This document shows positions 6,859 through 15,544 of a stretch of 16,015 nucleotides of DNA, in pieces. The DNA is taken from contig WTCI01000142.1 of assembly GCA_013138655.1 (NCBI GenBank), forward strand, positions 1 to 16,015, read 5' to 3'. This DNA is from Desulfuromonadaceae bacterium (GTDB taxonomy: Bacteria; Desulfobacterota; Desulfuromonadia; Desulfuromonadales; Geopsychrobacteraceae). Position 1 is the first letter of the stretch. The number at the start of each line of letters is the position of its first letter. The notes beneath the pieces were generated by a model. It had not been told where the DNA came from, ran no database searches, and saw only the letters and a list, made by a program, of their open reading frames with translations. The position numbers and the translations under genes were made by a program.

Positions 6859-6972
6859 ATGAATGTAAAGCCTAAACCATCCACCCTTAAGGAGGAAATG
6901 ATCAATGGCAACTATTATGGAAATGGCCGCAGAAATTATTGCTGCACATGCATCAACAACCCCAATGTCTAA
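6859..6972 (+). CDS. possible 37-codon leader ORF overlapping the MucR-family gene
   Basis: ATG at 6859 is preceded by AGGGGGG (6847-6853) with 5-nt spacing, and the frame stays open to TAA at 6970-6972. The product would be 37 residues, with a Cys-Cys-Thr-Cys cluster near the end. The ORF contains the strong ribosome site of the MucR-family gene (6889-6895) and runs 68 nt into that gene in another frame. Translation through it would cover the regulator's start site, so it could modulate regulator synthesis. I recognise no homology. The reading frame inside the regulator gene is constrained by that gene, so coding bias cannot support it. It may be non-functional. Confidence 0.3.
   Translation: MNVKPKPSTLKEEMINGNYYGNGRRNYCCTCINNPNV
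6889..6895 (+). promoter_or_regulatory. strong ribosome binding site of the MucR-family gene
   Basis: AAGGAGG is a near-perfect anti-16S match, 9 nt before ATG 6905. A closer ATG at 6898 is in a different frame, so the site supports 6905 as the regulator start. Confidence 0.75.
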
Positions 6973-7330
6973 AGATGAACTGCTGGCAGAACTCACTGAA
7001 GTTCATACTGCACTTGCTTCTTTAGAAAAAGGCGAAGTTCTTGAGCAAGCAGAAACAGTCGAAGATACTCCAGCAGTCTCACGCAAAAAGGCCTTTGGTA
7101 AAGACAAAATCTTCTGCATGATCTGCGGAAAAGGGTTCAAAACCTTGTCACGTCATCTGAAAACTTCTCACGACATGACAGCAGCAGAATACCGCAAAAA
7201 ATTTGACATCCCACGCAGCCAATCACTTGCCGCAAAAAACTACTCTGAAAGCCGCCGAAAAATGGCTATCGAGCATGGACTGGCCGACAACCTGGCAAAG
7301 GCACGCGCAGCACGCGGGAAAAAGAAGTAG
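6905..7330 (+). CDS. MucR/Ros family zinc-finger transcriptional regulator
   Basis: A 141-residue DNA-binding protein of the Ros/MucR family, the prokaryotic C2H2 zinc-finger proteins that bind AT-rich promoters and often repress their own gene. The finger is C71-x2-C74-x9-H84-x4-H89, exactly the Ros spacing. The flanking basic region (KKAFGKDKIF before, EYRKKFDIPRSQSLAAKNYSE after) matches the family's extended DNA-binding domain. The N-terminal ~50 residues are helical and fit the oligomerisation region of MucR. The C-terminus is Lys/Arg/Ala-rich. The start at 6905 has a strong AAGGAGG site and the expected MATxxEMAAEI opening. The gene stands alone on the plus strand, divergent from dgt and convergent with the DUF2914 gene. 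Its target genes cannot be read from the sequence; the AT-rich repeats just upstream suggest autoregulation. Confidence 0.94.
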   Translation: MATIMEMAAEIIAAHASTTPMSKDELLAELTEVHTALASLEKGEVLEQAETVEDTPAVSRKKAFGKDKIFCMICGKGFKTLSRHLKTSHDMTAAEYRKKFDIPRSQSLAAKNYSESRRKMAIEHGLADNLAKARAARGKKK

Positions 7331-7347
7331 AATGACGGTCAATCAAC

Positions 7348-7391
7348 TGACAACAAAAAGTCGACCTGCACAGGTCGACTTTTTGTTGTCA
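7348..7391. terminator. bidirectional intrinsic terminator (21-bp perfect stem)
   Basis: A perfect 21-bp inverted repeat: 7348-7368 pairs with 7371-7391 around a CA centre. The GC core GTCGACCTG/CAGGTCGAC is flanked by five A and five T, so a U tract follows the core stem on either strand. It lies 17 nt after the stop of the MucR-family gene and 5 nt after the stop of the convergent DUF2914 gene, so it can end both transcripts. Confidence 0.93.
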
Positions 7392-7396
7392 CGAGA

Positions 7397-7780
7397 CTAT
7401 TTCAGTTCAAACGGGATCGTCACCAGCTCATGACCATTCTCATCGAGGACTTCAACTCGCCACTGCCCGATCCATTGCGGCAAAAACCGCTTTGAAGAAT
7501 AGGTTCGCCAATCTGCAGAGCCAACGGACAAAGAGACCCGGGCCAGCTCATCATCCTGATAGTACCAAACATGAGTCACGTGAGTCTCTTCCTGGACACC
7601 GACAATCCGGGTAAAACAGAAAAGCTTTCCATAGCCGGCAGGATAAACTTTAATCTGGTCGACCGGCAGCTGATTTTTTACGGCTGTCGTAATAACGCCA
7701 TCGACAACCTTGATCTCTGCAGCTTCAGCAGACAGGCCCCCAAAAAGCAAAACAGCGAACAACAAGAGTTTTTTCAACAT
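7397..7780 (-). CDS. secreted DUF2914-domain protein
   Basis: A 127-residue exported protein of unknown function. Residues 1-21 form a signal peptide: two Lys after the Met, a Leu/Phe-rich core, and a SAEA-A cleavage region. The mature part matches DUF2914 as I know it: FCFTRI, then HVTHVWYYQDDELARVSLSV, WRTYSSKRFLP, and G-WRVEVLDENG near the end. The frame extends upstream to a TTG at 7798 and an ATG at 7786, but the ATG at 7780 is chosen because AGGG (7787-7790) lies 6 nt before it and the signal peptide then has its usual start. It follows deoB by 41 nt with no terminator, so it is probably the last gene of the secA-deoB unit, ending at the shared terminator. No catalytic motif is seen. 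Confidence 0.85.
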   Translation of the reverse strand: MLKKLLLFAVLLFGGLSAEAAEIKVVDGVITTAVKNQLPVDQIKVYPAGYGKLFCFTRIVGVQEETHVTHVWYYQDDELARVSLSVGSADWRTYSSKRFLPQWIGQWRVEVLDENGHELVTIPFELK

Positions 7781-7821
7781 AAGCATCCCTATTTTCAAGC
7801 AAAATGCCAGTTTCCAGTCCC

Positions 7822-8988
7822 TTAAGTTAAGTCTGCAAGAAAACTTTCACCTAAAATACCCTCTATACTGAAAATATCCGCGATCGTTGCGGCGACATCC
7901 GCATAGGTTTGACGAATTCCCAAGGAACCGGCACCAGCCATCCTTGGTGACCAGACCAGAAGCGGAACATACTCTCGGGTATGATCAGTCCCCGGCGTTG
8001 TCGGGTCACAACCGTGATCGGCCGTTATCAGTAACAGATCATTCTCTGTCATACGCCTGAACAGTTGCGGCAACCAAGCATCAAAAGCCTCCAGTGCTGC
8101 GGCAAACCCGGCCACATCCAAACGATGTCCATACAACATATCAAAATCAACCAGATTGGTCATAACCAGACCGGTTATTATCTCTTCAAGGGCTTCCAAA
8201 ATACAACACATTCCCTCAGTGTTGCTACTGGTTGACCAGGCCCGGGAGAGACCCTGACCGGCAAAGAGGTCTTTAATTTTACCGACACCGCCGGTCGCAA
8301 GTCCTGCTGACTGCAAACGCTCCAAAAGGGTCCGTTGAGTCGGTCGTCGAGGAAAATCCCGTCGACCATCTGTGCGCCGAAAATCATCTCGGCAATTTCC
8401 AACAAAAGGCCTGGCGATGACTCTGCAGACATTGTAAGGAAGAAGAATTTCCTCTACCTGACGGCAAATTGCATAGAGCTTTTCGGGCGGGATGATCTGC
8501 TCGTGTGCCGCAATCTGGAAAACCGAATCACTGCTGGTATAAATGATCGGGCGACCCGTGCGCAGGTGTTCCTCGCCCAGTCGGCGCAAAATATCCGTGC
8601 CACTCTCAGCGACGTTGCCCAAAGAGGTCAGACCGGTTACGGACGTAAATGCAGCAATGATTTCCTCAGGAAAGCCCTCGGGAAAGGTGGCAAAAGGCTG
8701 GTCCAAAATAACTCCGGATAGCTCCCAATGACCGGTCACGGAGTCCTTTCCAGAACTCAGTTCCGCCATCTTCCCCCAGTAGCCCTGCGGAAACACTTCC
8801 GGTTCTACGCCCGCAATGGAAACAACATGACCCAGTCCCATTTTCGCCAGATGGGGCAACGACAGCCCCCCCACAGCCTGGGCAATGTGCGGCAAGGTTG
8901 CGGCTGCCTCATCACCATAGGCAACCGCGTCCGGCAAAGCCCCGACCCCGACTCCATCGAGAATAATCAGAACGACCCGCTTATACAT
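7822..8988 (-). CDS. deoB: phosphopentomutase
   Basis: Converts deoxyribose-1-phosphate or ribose-1-phosphate to the 5-phosphate, using two Mn ions and a phosphothreonine, in the alkaline phosphatase superfamily. The 388-residue product shows the first metal-binding Asp (D11 in LDGVGVG), the phosphothreonine T85 in KDSVTGHWE, the DFDMLYGHR block (281-289) and the TADHGCDPTTPGTDHTRE block (322-339) with clustered metal-binding Asp and His. The frame is open upstream to 9066, but the ATG at 8988 begins exactly where the family starts and has a GAGG ribosome site about 8 nt before it. It overlaps the end of deoC by 8 nt. DeoB supplies the deoxyribose-5-phosphate that DeoC cleaves, so the overlap makes metabolic sense. 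Residues 206-217 are unusually Arg-rich but near the usual variable region. Confidence 0.96.
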   Translation of the reverse strand: MYKRVVLIILDGVGVGALPDAVAYGDEAAATLPHIAQAVGGLSLPHLAKMGLGHVVSIAGVEPEVFPQGYWGKMAELSSGKDSVTGHWELSGVILDQPFATFPEGFPEEIIAAFTSVTGLTSLGNVAESGTDILRRLGEEHLRTGRPIIYTSSDSVFQIAAHEQIIPPEKLYAICRQVEEILLPYNVCRVIARPFVGNCRDDFRRTDGRRDFPRRPTQRTLLERLQSAGLATGGVGKIKDLFAGQGLSRAWSTSSNTEGMCCILEALEEIITGLVMTNLVDFDMLYGHRLDVAGFAAALEAFDAWLPQLFRRMTENDLLLITADHGCDPTTPGTDHTREYVPLLVWSPRMAGAGSLGIRQTYADVAATIADIFSIEGILGESFLADLT

Positions 8989-9661
8989 CGTCAGCCTCAC
9001 AAAACCGACGCGCATACCAACTATTAACAATCTGCACACCGGCGCTGGAGCCGATCCGGGTCGCACCGGCTGCGATCATCGCCAGACAAGTTTCCAGATC
9101 GCGAATCCCTCCCGCTGCCTTGACGCCGATACGCCCGGCAGAAGTGTCTGCCAAGAGTTTTACATCAGCAATCTCTGCACCGGACGGCCCGAAGCCGGTC
9201 GAAGTTTTCACGTAATCGGCCCCTGCCCGGACGACTCTTTCCGTGGCCTGACGCATAAGCTCCCGATCAAGATAACAGCATTCGATAATCACCTTGACGA
9301 GAGCCCCGTTTGCTGCCAACACAACCTGGGCGATTTCCTCTTCGACCCGATCATAAGAGTGCATCAATAAAGAGCCCAACGGCACAACCATATCGATTTC
9401 CTGCGCACCCTGAGCCACCAACTCCGACGCTTCCGTGACTTTCTGCCGCAGGCTGTTATAACCGCATGGGAAACCTACGACACTACAGACGTTGACATCC
9501 GAACCGTACAAGCGGTCGGCTGTCAGAGGGACAAAAGCCGGGGGCACGCAGACCGCGGCAAATCCGTATTCAACAGCTTCTTCACAAAGAACTTGAATCT
9601 GGGACTCAGTCGTCGTCGGCTTTAGCAGGGTGTGGTCGATCAGAGAGGCAGGGTTATCCAT
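8981..9661 (-). CDS. deoC: deoxyribose-phosphate aldolase
   Basis: Class I aldolase that splits 2-deoxyribose-5-phosphate into acetaldehyde and glyceraldehyde-3-phosphate in the cytoplasm. It shows the Schiff-base lysine K152 (DYVKTSTGFG), the proton-relay D90 (EIDMVV) and K181 (GVKAAGGIRD), all in family spacing on a TIM barrel. Starting at ATG 9661 (MDNPASLIDHTLLKP) gives 226 residues, the length of the shorter bacterial DeoC. In-frame upstream starts exist at 9709 (ATG) and 9742 within the end of argJ. No strong ribosome site is seen before 9661, so the start is chosen on family similarity. It begins 10 nt after the argJ stop and ends overlapping deoB, so translation is probably coupled. 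Confidence 0.95.
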   Translation of the reverse strand: MDNPASLIDHTLLKPTTTESQIQVLCEEAVEYGFAAVCVPPAFVPLTADRLYGSDVNVCSVVGFPCGYNSLRQKVTEASELVAQGAQEIDMVVPLGSLLMHSYDRVEEEIAQVVLAANGALVKVIIECCYLDRELMRQATERVVRAGADYVKTSTGFGPSGAEIADVKLLADTSAGRIGVKAAGGIRDLETCLAMIAAGATRIGSSAGVQIVNSWYARRFCEADDV

Positions 9662-9671
9662 TTGCAACCGA

Positions 9672-10865
9672 TCAAGTTCGGTAATCTGCGTTGATCTTAA
9701 TATAATCATAACCAAGGTCCGAGGTGTAATAACTCGCTTCACTCCGGCCCTGATTCAGGTCGATATTGACGACAAAATCATCAAGCTTGAGAATCTCGGT
9801 TGCCTGCGCTTCCAGCTCGGGGCCCGTTGTCAAGCCGTTCCGAGCGACCGAAATCTGGTTAAAATTGATGTCGATCCGGTTCTGATCAACATCAATCCCT
9901 GAATAGCCGACAGCGGCAATAATACGCCCCCAGTTGGCATCTTCCCCAAAGAAAGCCGTTTTCACCAATGAGGATGTGGCCACCGATTTGGCGACAGTCC
10001 TGGCGGACGGTTCATCAATCGCACCGGTCACGCGAATTTCAACAAGCTTCGTCGCCCCTTCACCGTCACGCACAATCATTTTGGCCAGATCAAGCAGCAC
10101 CCGTTCTAAATGCAGACTGAACTGCTCAGCAGCCGCAGTCCCGGCTTCAATCGGCGCGCCGCCGTTAGCCCCATTGGCCAGCAAAAGCACCATATCATTG
10201 GTTGATGTGTCACCATCAACCGTGATCGAATTAAAACTTTTCTTAACCGCTCGGTGGAGGAGGGTATCAAGCAATGCAGGCGCAATCGCGGCATCCGTCA
10301 GGACAAAACCGAGCATGGTTGCCATATTCGGATGAATCATCCCGGCACCTTTTGCCAAACCGAGAATCGAATAGGCTGTCCCCTGATGCTCGTCACGGGC
10401 CGAAGCCAGCTTGGAAAAAGCATCGGTCGTCATCATCGCCTCTGCGACCATTGTCGCTTGATCGTCAGCCAGAGCAGCAACCAATCCAGGGATTCCGTTT
10501 TCAAATGGCACCAAGGGCATCTGCACACCGATAACGCCGGTCGAAGCAACCGCCACGAGCTCTTCCGGCAGCACCAGCTCCGCAGCTAAGAGCTCGACCG
10601 TTTTTTGGGCAACCTCAAGCCCCTCATCACCAGTGCAGGCATTGGCATTACCACTGTTGATCAATACTGCCTGGCAACGTCCGGTGGCAACCTTCGGCCG
10701 GGTAATCTGCAGGGGGGCCGCAATCACTCTGTTTTGTGTAAACACCCCGGCACAGTCCGCTGGCTGGGCAGAAGAGATCAACGCCATATCCAGCTTGCCG
10801 GATTTTTTAATACCGCTGGCCAGCCCGGCAAACCGATAACCTGCGGGCAGATCAAAATGACTCAT
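9672..10865 (-). CDS. argJ: bifunctional ornithine acetyltransferase / N-acetylglutamate synthase
   Basis: ArgJ transfers acetyl from N-acetylornithine to glutamate in the cyclic arginine pathway; many bacterial forms also use acetyl-CoA. The 397-residue precursor has the self-cleavage site in AKGAGMIHPNMATML: cleavage before T183 makes alpha and beta chains, and T183 becomes the N-terminal nucleophile. Other family blocks are LINSGNANACTG (68-79) and ASTGVIGVQMP (108-117 region). The C-terminus ends in a typical SDLGYDYIKINADYRT-like tail. The ATG at 10865 has AAGG about 7 nt upstream and overlaps the stop of the upstream kinase gene by 4 nt (ATGA). Whether this enzyme is mono- or bifunctional cannot be told from the sequence. 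Confidence 0.97.
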   Translation of the reverse strand: MSHFDLPAGYRFAGLASGIKKSGKLDMALISSAQPADCAGVFTQNRVIAAPLQITRPKVATGRCQAVLINSGNANACTGDEGLEVAQKTVELLAAELVLPEELVAVASTGVIGVQMPLVPFENGIPGLVAALADDQATMVAEAMMTTDAFSKLASARDEHQGTAYSILGLAKGAGMIHPNMATMLGFVLTDAAIAPALLDTLLHRAVKKSFNSITVDGDTSTNDMVLLLANGANGGAPIEAGTAAAEQFSLHLERVLLDLAKMIVRDGEGATKLVEIRVTGAIDEPSARTVAKSVATSSLVKTAFFGEDANWGRIIAAVGYSGIDVDQNRIDINFNQISVARNGLTTGPELEAQATEILKLDDFVVNIDLNQGRSEASYYTSDLGYDYIKINADYRT

Positions 10866-12568
10866 GGTTCAACCTTCAACTGATTGTAAGCCGCTTCTGT
10901 CGGCAAGAGCATTCCAAAACAGGTTCCCTCTCCCTCCACCTTCTCAAGGAAGATGTCACCCTTCATCCGATCGACAACAACTTTGACCAACGCCAAGCCG
11001 ATCCCGACACCGTGAGGCTTCTCAGTGTCAATGTCACCCAGCTGCGTGTAGGAATTAAAAATCGTTGTTCGCGCCTCTAACGGAACTGTTTGACCCTGAT
11101 TATAAATCTGCAGATAAACATACTCCAGGCCATCAAATATTCTCGGTTCAGCCTTGACACGAACCAGCCCGCCTTCTCGATTGAACTTGACCGCATTGTC
11201 AACGAGCGAGTTAAGAGCCATACCGAACTTTTCCGGGTCACCATAAACTTCCGGCAGATCATCTTGAATATCGATCTCGGTGACCAGTTGGCGTTCTCTC
11301 ATATTCTTACTATAGTATTGAAAAGAATCTGCTATCGACCAAGGCACAGCAAATGATTTCCAACGCCAGATTTCCCGCTCCGACTCGATGGCAAAAAGCC
11401 GCAACATTCCGGTGATCAGTTTATCCAGACGCTCCCCTTCCTCTCGTACTAACCGTAAATGGTCTTTAAATTCATCATCAGAGAGCTTTTCATAGAAGGT
11501 CAGAGACAGATCAACATATCCCAGAATCGAAGTCAGGGGCGTTTTGAGTTCATGCGAAAGGTTACAAACCAAGCGGGTCCGGGCGCGGTTCATCCGCACC
11601 AGATCGTCGTTGATCCGTTCCAATGTCGCAGCCTGAGTCCGCAGGCTGTTCACCAGCTCAAAGTTCTCCATTGCCAGGGCGACCTGATTGGCGATCGCCA
11701 GCAACAGGTTTTGATCCTCAAAATCGAAAGAGGCACCGGAACGCTTGTTGTTAACGTTGATAACACCGACAATTTCGTCACGGACAATAATCGGCACCGA
11801 CAACAGCGATTGATCTTTGTAGCGTTTACCAAACGACTGGGTTTTAAAACGAATATCGTGATCCAGATTTGAAATCAACACAGGTTCGCGGGTCGCCAGG
11901 ACGTGACCGGAGATACCCTCTCCCGAAGCAACCCGCACCTTGCTGATGATTTCGTCAGACAAGCCGCTCGCTGCAGCGATATGCAAGAGACCATCGTCCT
12001 CAACCAGCATCAGGGAGGCGACTTCAACATCTGCTGAGTCAACAATCGAATCCAGGATCAGATCGAACAGTTCCTGCAGATCACTCCCGGAGCTGGCCGT
12101 TTCACCGATTTTTTTCAAAAGCACCAGATCGGCCATTCGCCGTTGGGCTTCCAGGCGTGCATGGCTTTGATGAACTGCCTGCCGATAAGATCGGAGACCC
12201 TGGCTGACGGCTTCGAGCACCTCTTCCCGGGAAAACGGCTTCACCAGGTAATCGAGGGCCCGCTCCTTCAACACCTGACGAGCGATATCAAAATCCTGCT
12301 GGCCGGAAATCATAATCACCTGAATTTCCGGCGTGTGCTGCTTGATCATCCGCAAAACTTCAACACCGTGGATGTCCGGCAGAGAAACATCACAGAAAAC
12401 CAGTCCCACCTGTTCTCGATCGAGAATTTCCGTGACATGACGGCCGGTTTCAGACCGCAGCACACGATAATTCTGACTCTCCAAAACATCCTGCAACAAA
12501 TCCAGAATCAGCGGGACATCATCAATCAGCAATATGGCTGGTTCCGGTTGATGTTGTTGATCAGTCAT
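10862..12568 (-). CDS. REC-GAF histidine kinase (hybrid-type sensor kinase)
   Basis: A 568-residue soluble signalling kinase. Residues 11-125 are a receiver (acidic D16/D17, phospho-acceptor D60 in FCDVSLPD, S88, K110 in LVKPF). Residues ~147-305 are a GAF domain with the [11 protein letters not shown] and [18 protein letters not shown] blocks. Residues ~330-395 are the HisKA dimerisation domain with phospho-accepting H339 ([12 protein letters not shown]). Residues ~440-556 are the ATPase domain with N box N453/N458 and G2 box [10 protein letters not shown] (520-529). The G1 box is degenerate: YNQG replaces the usual SDNG, so the adenine-binding Asp is Asn490. There are no membrane segments. 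It lies 53 nt after secA and overlaps argJ by 4 nt. The N-terminal receiver suggests input from another kinase. Its partner is unknown. Confidence 0.93.
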   Translation of the reverse strand: MTDQQHQPEPAILLIDDVPLILDLLQDVLESQNYRVLRSETGRHVTEILDREQVGLVFCDVSLPDIHGVEVLRMIKQHTPEIQVIMISGQQDFDIARQVLKERALDYLVKPFSREEVLEAVSQGLRSYRQAVHQSHARLEAQRRMADLVLLKKIGETASSGSDLQELFDLILDSIVDSADVEVASLMLVEDDGLLHIAAASGLSDEIISKVRVASGEGISGHVLATREPVLISNLDHDIRFKTQSFGKRYKDQSLLSVPIIVRDEIVGVINVNNKRSGASFDFEDQNLLLAIANQVALAMENFELVNSLRTQAATLERINDDLVRMNRARTRLVCNLSHELKTPLTSILGYVDLSLTFYEKLSDDEFKDHLRLVREEGERLDKLITGMLRLFAIESEREIWRWKSFAVPWSIADSFQYYSKNMRERQLVTEIDIQDDLPEVYGDPEKFGMALNSLVDNAVKFNREGGLVRVKAEPRIFDGLEYVYLQIYNQGQTVPLEARTTIFNSYTQLGDIDTEKPHGVGIGLALVKVVVDRMKGDIFLEKVEGEGTCFGMLLPTEAAYNQLKVEP

Positions 12569-12621
12569 CGGCTCATCTCTACCCGTTCATCATCTCAAGG
12601 CTTTTTGCGAATCCACCAGAT

Positions 12622-15312
12622 TCATTTACCGCAACATTTCTTGTATTTCTTGCCACTACCGCAAGGACATGGATCGTTGCGGCCAATTTTCTCTTCATCG
12701 CGAACCGCCGGTTTACGCCCCTGATCATCACCACCCAAACGGTTCAAGGAAAGCTTCTGTCGGCGTCGCTGGGCCTCCATCTGCTCAACGTCTTCTTCAC
12801 GAGCCAGCTGCACTCGGAACAATTTCTGCTGAACTTCCTGGCGAATGCGTCCCATCATTTCCATAAACAGGCTGTAAGCTTCGCGCTTGTACTCTTCTTT
12901 CGGGTTTTTCTGCCCGTAACTGCGCAGCCCGATCCCCTCTTTCAGATGATCAATAGACAACAAATGATCTTTCCACTGAGAATCGATTGACTGCAGCAAC
13001 AACACCCGCATCAGATGTTTCATAATCGGTGGGCTGAAGTCTTCCTCTTTACTTTCCAGACGACCAGTCGCTTGTTCTCTCAGCAGTTGTTCTATTTCCT
13101 GCTGTTTCATTTTTTCCTGATCAAGCAAACTCAAATCGGGCTGAAACGCAAACTGATTGCTGAAATCTTCAAGCAGTCGTTGCATATCCCAATCATCAGC
13201 TGAGGTTTTTTCCGGGCAAAAGGTGGCAACCATATCTTCAACGGTCTCATCGATGATACTATGGACTGTTTCTTTGAGCTCTTCCCCGGCAAGAACCTCT
13301 CGGCGCTGGGTATAAATCACCTCACGTTGCCGGTTCATAACGTCGTCATATTCGATCAGGTGCTTACGAATGTCGAAGTTATGTGCCTCGACTTTTTTCT
13401 GCGCATTTTCAATGGCTTTACTGATAATGCCATGTTCGATCGGTTCACCTTCCGGAATTTTTAATTTCTCCATCATGAAGGCGACCCGCTGCGACCCGAA
13501 TATTCTCAGCAAATCATCTTCCAGGCTGAGGTAAAAGCGGCTTTTTCCAGGATCACCCTGACGCCCGGAACGGCCACGCAACTGATTATCGATACGCCGC
13601 GACTCGTGCCGCTCAGTTCCCAGAATATAGAGACCGCCTGCTTCAATGACGGCCTGCTTTTCTGCCTGGCAACGCTCTTCAAAACCGGGAAACAACTCGG
13701 CAAACCTGGCTTCAGGGTTTTCGGCGCTTTCCGCCTCGGTCCGGGCCATCATTTCCGGGTTTCCACCCAGCACAATATCTGTTCCGCGGCCCGCCATATT
13801 GGTGGCAATAGTAACCGCCGCCTTACGCCCCGCCTGGGCGACAATATAAGCCTCCCGTTCATGTTGCTTGGCATTAAGAACATTGTGCGGGACACCCCGT
13901 TTTTTCAGCAGGTTCGAAAGGACTTCCGATTTATCAATGGTGATCGTCCCGACCAGAACCGGTTGTCCACTTTTGTGACATTCAACAATATCCTCAACGG
14001 TTGCAAGAAATTTCTCCTGCTCGGTTTTATAGATCACATCAGACTTGTCATCACGCAGCATTGGCCGGTTCGTTGGAATAACCACCACTCCCAATTTATA
14101 AATCTCACTGAATTCAACCGCCTCAGTATCCGCCGTACCAGTCATACCGGCCAGTTTTTCATACATACGGAAGTAATTCTGAAAGGTAATGGTTGCCAGC
14201 GTTTGATTTTCACTGGCAATTTTCACACCCTCCTTGGCTTCCACGGCCTGATGGAGACCATCACTCCAACGCCGTCCCGGCATCAATCGACCGGTGAATT
14301 CGTCAACAATCTGAACCTCGCCATCCTTGACGACGTAATCGACATCCACCTTAAATAAAGCATGAGCTTTGAGCGCCTGGTTTACGTGATGAAGAAGCTC
14401 AATATTCTGTGGCTCATAAAGATTGTCGACATTCAACAGCTTTTCAACCTTGGCGACCCCTTCTTCAGTCAGAGCTGAAGACTTAGCCTTTTCATCAACG
14501 GTATAGTCGCCAGTGTGTGTTTTGGTCGACTGCCCGATCTTGCCGTCACGCTCTTCTATAATCACCCCTTGCTTGAGCCGGGGGATGATCCGATCGACCA
14601 TGAAGTAAAGGTCGCTGGAGGCTTCACTTGGGCCGGAAATAATCAGTGGAGTCCGGGCCTCATCAATCAGAATTGAATCGACCTCATCGACGATTGCATA
14701 ATGCAGTGGCCGCTGCACATATTCGTCGAGATCAAACTTCATATTATCGCGCAGATAATCAAAACCGAATTCGTTATTAGTCCCGTAAGTAACATCAGCG
14801 GCATAAGCGGCCTTACGCTGGACGTCGTCCAGACCGTGGACAATACAAGCAACCGTCAAACCGAGAAAACGATAGATGGTGCCCATCCATTCAGCATCAC
14901 GTTTTGCCAGGTAATCGTTGACAGTAACAACATGAACCCCTTTGCCCAGCAAGGCATTCAGATAAATCGGCAGGGTGGCCATCAGGGTCTTCCCTTCACC
15001 GGTCTTCATCTCGGCGATTTGCCCTATGTTCAGAACCATCCCACCAATCAGCTGGACATCGAAATGCCGCATACCCAGTACGCGCTTCGCCGCTTCTCGT
15101 ACCGTGGCGAAAGCTTCCGGAAGCAACTGCTCCAGCACCTCTCCAGATTCAAGACGCTGGCGAAATTCACTCGTTTTACCCGGCAGTTGCTCATCTGTCA
15201 GTTTTTCGAACTCCGGTTCAAGGACATTTATCTGCTCGACAAGAGGCTGAAGCCGCTTCAGGTCACGTTCATTTTTACTACCGATAATTTTTTTGAATAA
15301 ACCACGAATCAT
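12622..15312 (-). CDS. secA: preprotein translocase ATPase SecA
   Basis: Motor ATPase that drives unfolded preproteins through SecYEG; cytosolic and membrane-bound. The 896-residue product is of usual bacterial length. It shows Walker A GEGKT (105-109), DEVD of motif II (209-212) followed by [15 protein letters not shown], the preprotein-binding domain, the [10 protein letters not shown] and [13 protein letters not shown] helicase motifs, and the C-terminal zinc-binding SEC-C motif with C882, C884, C893 and C894. That tail usually implies SecB or ribosome contact. The ATG at 15312 has GGAG about 11 nt upstream, a rather long spacing. Upstream is a 232-nt gap with a promoter candidate at 15396-15425. 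Downstream genes follow closely, so secA appears to lead the unit. Intact. Confidence 0.98.
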   Translation of the reverse strand: MIRGLFKKIIGSKNERDLKRLQPLVEQINVLEPEFEKLTDEQLPGKTSEFRQRLESGEVLEQLLPEAFATVREAAKRVLGMRHFDVQLIGGMVLNIGQIAEMKTGEGKTLMATLPIYLNALLGKGVHVVTVNDYLAKRDAEWMGTIYRFLGLTVACIVHGLDDVQRKAAYAADVTYGTNNEFGFDYLRDNMKFDLDEYVQRPLHYAIVDEVDSILIDEARTPLIISGPSEASSDLYFMVDRIIPRLKQGVIIEERDGKIGQSTKTHTGDYTVDEKAKSSALTEEGVAKVEKLLNVDNLYEPQNIELLHHVNQALKAHALFKVDVDYVVKDGEVQIVDEFTGRLMPGRRWSDGLHQAVEAKEGVKIASENQTLATITFQNYFRMYEKLAGMTGTADTEAVEFSEIYKLGVVVIPTNRPMLRDDKSDVIYKTEQEKFLATVEDIVECHKSGQPVLVGTITIDKSEVLSNLLKKRGVPHNVLNAKQHEREAYIVAQAGRKAAVTIATNMAGRGTDIVLGGNPEMMARTEAESAENPEARFAELFPGFEERCQAEKQAVIEAGGLYILGTERHESRRIDNQLRGRSGRQGDPGKSRFYLSLEDDLLRIFGSQRVAFMMEKLKIPEGEPIEHGIISKAIENAQKKVEAHNFDIRKHLIEYDDVMNRQREVIYTQRREVLAGEELKETVHSIIDETVEDMVATFCPEKTSADDWDMQRLLEDFSNQFAFQPDLSLLDQEKMKQQEIEQLLREQATGRLESKEEDFSPPIMKHLMRVLLLQSIDSQWKDHLLSIDHLKEGIGLRSYGQKNPKEEYKREAYSLFMEMMGRIRQEVQQKLFRVQLAREEDVEQMEAQRRRQKLSLNRLGGDDQGRKPAVRDEEKIGRNDPCPCGSGKKYKKCCGK

Positions 15313-15395
15313 TATTTATGGAACTCCGAAATTTTGCAGAAAGCTGCTGAGTTGTTGAGATTGAACAAGGCATATTGCGGTCAGCAATGGCGGGC

Positions 15396-15425
15396 ATAGT
15401 AGCACAGGGGAAGAGCCGTAAACAA
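15396..15425 (-). promoter_or_regulatory. promoter candidate for the secA unit
   Basis: Minus strand: -35 TTGTTT (15420-15425), 18-nt spacer, -10 TACTAT (15396-15401) preceded by TGC, an extended -10. Predicted start near 15389 gives a leader of about 77 nt. In the rest of the 232-nt gap (15313-15544) I find no convincing terminator for the M23 gene, so some read-through into secA is possible. Confidence 0.5.
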
Positions 15426-15544
15426 GCAATAATAAGAAGATAAAACGCTGAAATTATCCGACTTTACAGCAAAAAAGGGGGCCTTGAATACTGCCAGAAA
15501 TGACAAAGAGAACAGAGTGGTCAGCCAGAAAAAGGCAAAAAAGA

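Noticed and set aside
6913..6936. YYGNG in the small leader ORF, resembling the class IIa bacteriocin motif
   Set aside because: These codons lie in the overlap with the MucR-family gene and are dictated by that frame. There is no leader peptide with a double-Gly site and no immunity or transport gene nearby.
8989..9066. 26-residue N-terminal extension of DeoB
   Set aside because: It is out-of-frame deoC sequence and lacks a ribosome site. The family start MYKRVVLIILDG at 8988 has GAGG upstream.
12569..12621. GAATC/GATTC hairpin between secA and the kinase as a terminator
   Set aside because: A 5-bp stem followed by GCAAAAAG on the transcribed strand, with no U tract. Read-through is expected.
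13606..14358. 250-codon plus-strand open frame opposite secA
   Set aside because: No recognisable domain. It lies inside the conserved SecA frame, so it is a shadow.
15313..15401. Small ORFs in the secA leader as a SecM-like arrest peptide
   Set aside because: The first ATG overlaps the predicted -10 and would not be transcribed; the next has no ribosome site. The peptide lacks a signal sequence and any arrest-like motif, and it runs into secA.
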